Shown: piece after piece, positions 61,001 through 64,000 of the stretch
Layout of the letters: each line of letters starts with the position of its first letter
How positions within the stretch are numbered: the stretch's first letter is position 1
From: a virus
IMG/VR virus record: IMGVR_UViG_3300030108_005940
Span: 60,776 to 124,775 of that record
Direction: 5' to 3' (one strand)
Length of the DNA stretch: 64,000 bases
Notes under the pieces: generated by a model
Database searches by the model: none
The model's input: only the letters and a program-made list of their open reading frames with translations
Told to the model about the DNA's origin: nothing
Program-made: the position numbers and the translations under genes

Positions 61001-62671
61001 TATATTATAATCACCCGAAGTATTACCAAATAAAGTTCTATAACCTATAGCGGTATTATAAGTACCCGCTATATTACTACATAAAGCCTCAGTACCAAAA
61101 GCATTATTTTTATCTCCTGTTGTATTGCTACATAAAGCATACTGTCCAACAGCGGTGTTATTAACAGCGCATGTATTACTTACTAAGGCACAAGATCCTA
61201 CAGCTACGTTACACGCTCCTCCCAAATTTGCATACAAGGCTTTAGATCCTACAGCTACATTATAGTTACTAGTTTCATTAGATTTTAAAGCTTCACAACC
61301 AATAGCAACGTTGCAATCACCTGTTGTATTATAATATGCAGCTCCGCAACCAACTGCAACATTACGTAATCCTGATGTGTTGCTAAATAATGCGCCTTCT
61401 CCAACAGCGGTGTTTTGATAACCTTCAGCGTTTGAAAACATAGACTGTAATCCAATTGCTGTGTTTTGAGTACCAGCTCCTGTATTAGTATGTAAAGCTT
61501 GCAACCCAACAGCTGTGTTTGAACCTGTTGTATTATTTTGAAGTGCACCAGCTCCAACAGCAACGTTATAATCTCCTGTAGAGTTTGTTAACAACGCCCT
61601 ATAACCTATAGCTGTATTTAAATTAGCCCCGCTACCCATAAGTAACATAGCCTTGGTACCCATGACTGTATTACCGGTAACAGTACTACAATAACCACTT
61701 AAAGCACTAACACTACCTGCTATTGTAAGTTCAGCAGATAGCGGATTAGTTGTCATTATACCAACTTTACCATGATTTGTAGCTGTTATTCTTGTAGCAG
61801 CTCCAGCACCTAAAAGTAATTTGTTTGAATCGTGGTTATATATAACATACCCTCTATATACTTCATCTCCTGATGTACCATCAGCAAAATATAAATTACC
61901 AGTATCAGCATTATCAGAATATATAGTAATGCCATGACATCCGGTTCCACTACCAACTACTAATGTATTAGCTGAATCACTCAAGCTACTCTGATCCTGA
62001 GTACGAATACCAACTTTATCGCTAGTATCTATAAACAACGATGTAGTAGTACCATTATCAGTACTAAACTCCATGTCAACACCATTAGCATAAAAATTTA
62101 AATCACCCCCTGTTCGACTAATAGAAGAATTTTCACCGCCTATACAAATTGCTGCTTCACCTGAACCCCTTGATTCTAAACATATATGAGCACCAGAAGC
62201 ACCATCATCTACAACTAAGCTAGTTGTAGCATCAGTACCTTTAATACAGACAATATCAGAGCAAAATTTTGCATCTCCTATTACCTCTAGTTTAGAGGTA
62301 GGTGTACCAGTACCAATGCCGACGTTACCTGCGGAAGTAACCAGGGTATTTGTACCGTATGTACCTATAGTAACTACGTCTGTTACACAAGAATTTACAT
62401 TTATTATCGGAAGTCCAGATGCATCATTAACAGAAAAAATATCTCCTGTAAGACTATCTGTTACACCTAATAATTGGCCACCGTCACCTACAACAGAAAA
62501 ACGAGAAGCACCAGTTAAACCACCATAATGACTTTCAATTTCTAACCCGGATTTATCTATTTGGGAAAACTGTATACCGCCACTTGAAATTTTAGGCACA
62601 GTTGACCCACCAGCTGTCTCTTCATTGAAGTAGATTGCCCCTGATGCTGGAGTTATAAGTACGTTTGCCAT
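58025..62671 (-). CDS. giant repetitive tail fibre/adhesin
   Basis: A 1548-residue fibre. The N-terminal ~340 residues hold Ser/Gly/Asp-rich beta segments (VGIGTGTPTSKLEVIGD, VGIMTTNPLSAELTIAG; the V-G-I-G-T...L-x-V pattern of fibre shafts). Residues about 350-1028 are about 40 repeats of 17 residues. The C-terminal ~500 return to shaft-like motifs (IGIGTTSPGATLDIHTG) and end with a beta domain. The repeat core, N-x-A-I-G-x-x-A-L-x-x-N-T-T-G, resembles trimeric adhesin heads. Cys is unusually frequent. No chaperone/peptidase domain is seen at the end. Confidence 0.85.
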   Translation of the reverse strand: MANVLITPASGAIYFNEETAGGSTVPKISSGGIQFSQIDKSGLEIESHYGGLTGASRFSVVGDGGQLLGVTDSLTGDIFSVNDASGLPIINVNSCVTDVVTIGTYGTNTLVTSAGNVGIGTGTPTSKLEVIGDAKFCSDIVCIKGTDATTSLVVDDGASGAHICLESRGSGEAAICIGGENSSISRTGGDLNFYANGVDMEFSTDNGTTTSLFIDTSDKVGIRTQDQSSLSDSANTLVVGSGTGCHGITIYSDNADTGNLYFADGTSGDEVYRGYVIYNHDSNKLLLGAGAATRITATNHGKVGIMTTNPLSAELTIAGSVSALSGYCSTVTGNTVMGTKAMLLMGSGANLNTAIGYRALLTNSTGDYNVAVGAGALQNNTTGSNTAVGLQALHTNTGAGTQNTAIGLQSMFSNAEGYQNTAVGEGALFSNTSGLRNVAVGCGAAYYNTTGDCNVAIGCEALKSNETSNYNVAVGSKALYANLGGACNVAVGSCALVSNTCAVNNTAVGQYALCSNTTGDKNNAFGTEALCSNIAGTYNTAIGYRTLFGNTSGDYNIAIGRQALDDNTTGGGNIALGRQTLWKNTEAGCNVGIGHFVLNNNTGTACQNVGVGTNALYTNTTGVFNNAIGACTLYYNSTGYHNEAIGYHALYNNTGGFYNIGIGREPLKANTHGTNNIAIGYRPLCKNTTASNNIGIGGCALHDNTTGCCNVAIAFKSLENNTTGNYNVGIGPSALLYNATGLNNVAIGAMAHSGGHPYSNSGSSNVAIGYQAMFYNRNGNCNVALGYNALYTNICGSHNTSIGWQSMYYSTSGDYNFSAGYRNLMDNTIGRDNVSLGYLGLTNNTTGCCNIAIGSNTLHSNTIGTHNIAIGPSSLKSVITGGCNVAIGTCALTNVLCRGYNTAVGYETLKGAISAASNTAVGFRALLAANSNANTAVGLDALRCTTAGVYNEALGYQALRTNTCGYQNVGIGTHALYSNTTGNNNTAVGFNSSRSNTTGHYNTSIGLYSLCNNTDGDCNAAVGYAAGRFENNGSSAVTSPDNSTYLGACTRSLAGTPVNETVIGFCACGCGNNSVVLGNDDVAGTYLKGKVGIGTMNSTPPPVELTVSGEISSNNCLKIGPNPGNCLTITNQTLLRSQSDTGYLEIGSANGSYAHIQTDRAKIYFNKCLVVDTGVVMAYNEDLVLGPSDGGTVGNGFCDVQLCVGGATRMHVASGGNIGIGTTSPGATLDIHTGTNTNGIFIREDSDDSITHNLYVDSNDSGVMVMYKDGQTAQVQLHANGDNYICCNLGIGEDDPGEKLTVAGNISALGNVYLGQGKSVYTDQIRAIDSGGLYVTDDASNGIFIKDGGNVAIGSSTADDKLHICGGSIQLNQGSGYGLKFGDCSCLVQYGDLYMVQTGNGHIKIESGAAYCCTVFCGNGGSGKATFATMDFTNSVFDINGMVRQNTQLAINTATAKTLVIGDHGRLLTLDNGSAITLTVPPNSSVAFPIGAEVTIVQKGAGQVTIAAGSGVTLYAADNELKTRVQYSSAVLTKIATDTWLVAGDLTA
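59590..61625 (-). repeat. about 40 tandem 51-nt units in the fibre gene
   Basis: Each unit encodes 17 residues of the type x-N-[TVI]-A-[IV]-G-x-x-A-L-x-x-N-T-T-G-x. I count 40 units; units 3, 15 and 24 are lengthened and unit 34 is one residue short. The units differ at most third positions, so the array is old and diverged rather than recently amplified. Confidence 0.85.
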
Positions 62672-62678
62672 CTATATA

Positions 62679-62686
62679 TATTTATA
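62679..62686 (-). promoter_or_regulatory. late promoter box TATAAATA (minus strand)
   Basis: An exact TATAAATA on the minus strand ends 7 nt before the fibre ATG at 62671. Confidence 0.6.
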
Positions 62687-62696
62687 CGTTAAATTT

Positions 62697-63503
62697 TTAT
62701 CCAATATTTTGGTTTGTTCCAAATCTATCCTTAGTTGCGTTATAATTTTGTAAAATTTCTTCTGCTGTTAATGTCCTTTCATAGTACATATAACAATTAG
62801 CTCTCATTGTAGGAGGACCGTATCCACCGCTCCAGCTTCCCCAGGTTGCCATATCATTACCAGATGGAGCAGCAAAAGATGCACTAGCAGTAGATTCCCC
62901 ATCAAATAACCCATTAAAATATAATTTAGTTTTATAGGTACCTCCAGGTATATCCTCATCTGTTGTAGCCATACAAAGCCACTGCTGTGGATCGTTGAAT
63001 TCTGTTGTCACACGGGAATAAGAACCAGTAGTACCAGAATTAGGATATCTTAAAAACCCTCTCGCACTACTTGTCCCCCCGGGGGATAAATAAAAAGAAG
63101 TTTTAGATTGAAAACCTCCACCGTAAATGTTGTCTGTTCGTTGGCTACTGTTACCATACGGAAAATTAAACCAGCAGAAGAATGTATAATTATTTACATT
63201 AGTTCTTGTATAGGCTTCGTTAGATAACCAACCCGGGTCTTCATTTGTATCTGTAACACCATCTTGATTATATAACCATAATCCCGTTTGCTCATGTCTT
63301 GTAAAAGACATTTCCGGACATGCATCTGTGTCATATACTCTTAAATAATCATCTGCATGATCACTCTCTGTCGCTAAGTTATATAACTTAGTATTTTCAT
63401 CAATAGCAACAGTTGGGTTTGGGAGGCATCTGGGATTATTTACATCATAATACCATACTAACCCTTCTGTTACTATTCTAGCTGTATTATGTGAAACACT
63501 CAT
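62697..63503 (-). CDS. LamG/ConA-like adhesin
   Basis: A 268-residue jelly-roll protein. The N-terminus (VTEGLVWYYDVNNPRC) is a common start of phage LamG proteins. YTFFCWFNFPYG, WLCMATTDEDIPGG and the closing MYYERTLTAEEILQNYNATK are LamG_3-like marks. It probably binds a host glycan. Its start overlaps the stop of the next upstream gene by 3 bases. Confidence 0.75.
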   Translation of the reverse strand: MSVSHNTARIVTEGLVWYYDVNNPRCLPNPTVAIDENTKLYNLATESDHADDYLRVYDTDACPEMSFTRHEQTGLWLYNQDGVTDTNEDPGWLSNEAYTRTNVNNYTFFCWFNFPYGNSSQRTDNIYGGGFQSKTSFYLSPGGTSSARGFLRYPNSGTTGSYSRVTTEFNDPQQWLCMATTDEDIPGGTYKTKLYFNGLFDGESTASASFAAPSGNDMATWGSWSGGYGPPTMRANCYMYYERTLTAEEILQNYNATKDRFGTNQNIG

Positions 63504-64000
63504 CCTGTTGTAAAACTAGCCCCTCTAGAGGTTCGTCCTTTGTATATGTTATATGTATATCTAACTTCATCGTCTGTCAACTTTCTATCATAAACTGCTA
63601 TAGCTTCGTTATAAGCATGTCTATAATCTGAACCACCAGGGGGAATAAAAGTAGTCATATGACTTAAAGAAGAACCAGAACTTGTTTGACCTAAATTACC
63701 TGTTAAATTAACAGCACTTCCTGCCTTAGTATCGTTTACCCATAGTTGTGAAGCTCCTGGAGCTGCACATTGTAAAGTTAATAAATATGTCCCTCCAGGG
63801 CTTAATATTGCGGTATTTGTAATATTAGTCCACCCGCTTGCATCTCCTGCAGTTTGATTACCATACCATCTAAATTTTAACTGAGAACCGTTTCCAAGAT
63901 AGTTTCCAAAATGGTATAATATAAAACTAGCATTATTAGCATATGAACTATTCCATTTACTTACAGGATGTTCAGCATAACCGGTATGTGAGCGTAATAC
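63500..64000 (-). CDS. LamG-like adhesin, 5' end outside window
   Basis: The C-terminal ~166 residues are visible and open to the window edge. The end reads NEAIAVYDRKLTDDEVRYTY then a short tail ending SFTTG-stop; this is the same LamG closing pattern (V-Y-D-R-x-L-T-x-x-E) as in the neighbour. QLWVNDTKAGSAVNLTG is the jelly-roll middle. It is the third ConA-like gene of the adhesion group. Confidence 0.7.
   Translation of the reverse strand, partial: VLRSHTGYAEHPVSKWNSSYANNASFILYHFGNYLGNGSQLKFRWYGNQTAGDASGWTNITNTAILSPGGTYLLTLQCAAPGASQLWVNDTKAGSAVNLTGNLGQTSSGSSLSHMTTFIPPGGSDYRHAYNEAIAVYDRKLTDDEVRYTYNIYKGRTSRGASFTTG

Noticed and set aside
59590-61625. 51-nt repeats as a CRISPR array
   Set aside because: Units are in frame, diverged throughout and encode a protein repeat; there are no constant repeats with unique spacers.
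1-64000. tRNA genes, integrase, lysogeny repressor
   Set aside because: No cloverleaf-like stretch or matching protein was seen; all gaps are under 130 nt.

Overview
The window is part of the genome of a T4-like (Straboviridae/Kyanoviridae-type) marine myovirus. The sequence is visibly AT-rich. It carries the T4 replication/recombination core (gp41, UvsX, gp43, gp46, gp47, UvsW, a UvsY-like protein, a gp62-like protein), the late sigma factor gp55, and the head genes (portal gp20, gp4, protease gp21, core gp22, capsid gp23). Hsp20, PhoH, a GroES-like protein and preQ0 genes are typical of marine T4-like phages. No photosynthesis gene, tRNA, integrase or CRISPR array was seen. The host cannot be fixed from this window; an alpha- or gammaproteobacterium or a cyanobacterium are all possible.

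Layout. (1) 1-17472, mostly minus strand: replication, recombination and late transcription, with queC, a class II amidotransferase, two glycosyltransferases and hsp20 interspersed. (2) 17497-26542, mostly plus strand: a cassette of small and mid-sized proteins. Many start with a short amphipathic leader like the T4 capsid-targeting sequence and carry an (L/I)-x-E site fitting the gp21 protease. Among them are a ligase-like nucleotidyltransferase (KxDG), an HxGH-type nucleotidyltransferase, a retropepsin-like protein and a PD-(D/E)XK-like protein. (3) 24168-28786: folE2, queD, phoH and queE; with queC these cover the route from GTP to preQ0. (4) 28802-41462: one tightly overlapping plus-strand operon for surface sugar synthesis (glycosyltransferases, RmlC-like epimerase, SDR enzymes, two radical SAM enzymes, a two-subunit TPP enzyme, a DegT/ColD-like enzyme with His in place of the PLP lysine, an HldE-type kinase, an exostosin-like protein). 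(5) 41478-47310: APRT, flavodoxin, cupin, HAD, HldE-type cytidylyltransferase, gp62-like, GroES-like and a DinG/XPD-like helicase. (6) 47328-56854: tail sheath stabiliser-like, portal, neck, head completion, protease, scaffold and capsid genes, a strong terminator, and two tandem paralogues. (7) 56910-64000, minus strand: adhesion genes with LamG/ConA-like proteins and a 1548-residue fibre with about 40 repeats of 17 residues.

How it works together. gp55 should read TATAAATA-type late promoters. Such boxes occur before about twenty genes here, most often exactly 5 nt before the start codon. With T4 geometry this puts transcription start on the start codon, so many late mRNAs may be leaderless; gp23 is the clear exception, with a structured leader and a strong Shine-Dalgarno site. 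The gp21 protease, encoded in the window, would mature both the capsid and the proposed packaged proteins. The main candidates for something new are the capsid-targeted enzyme cassette, the leaderless late-promoter architecture, a possible split Gat/QueC route to archaeosine-type DNA modification, and a predicted pathway for a branched or dideoxy sugar.
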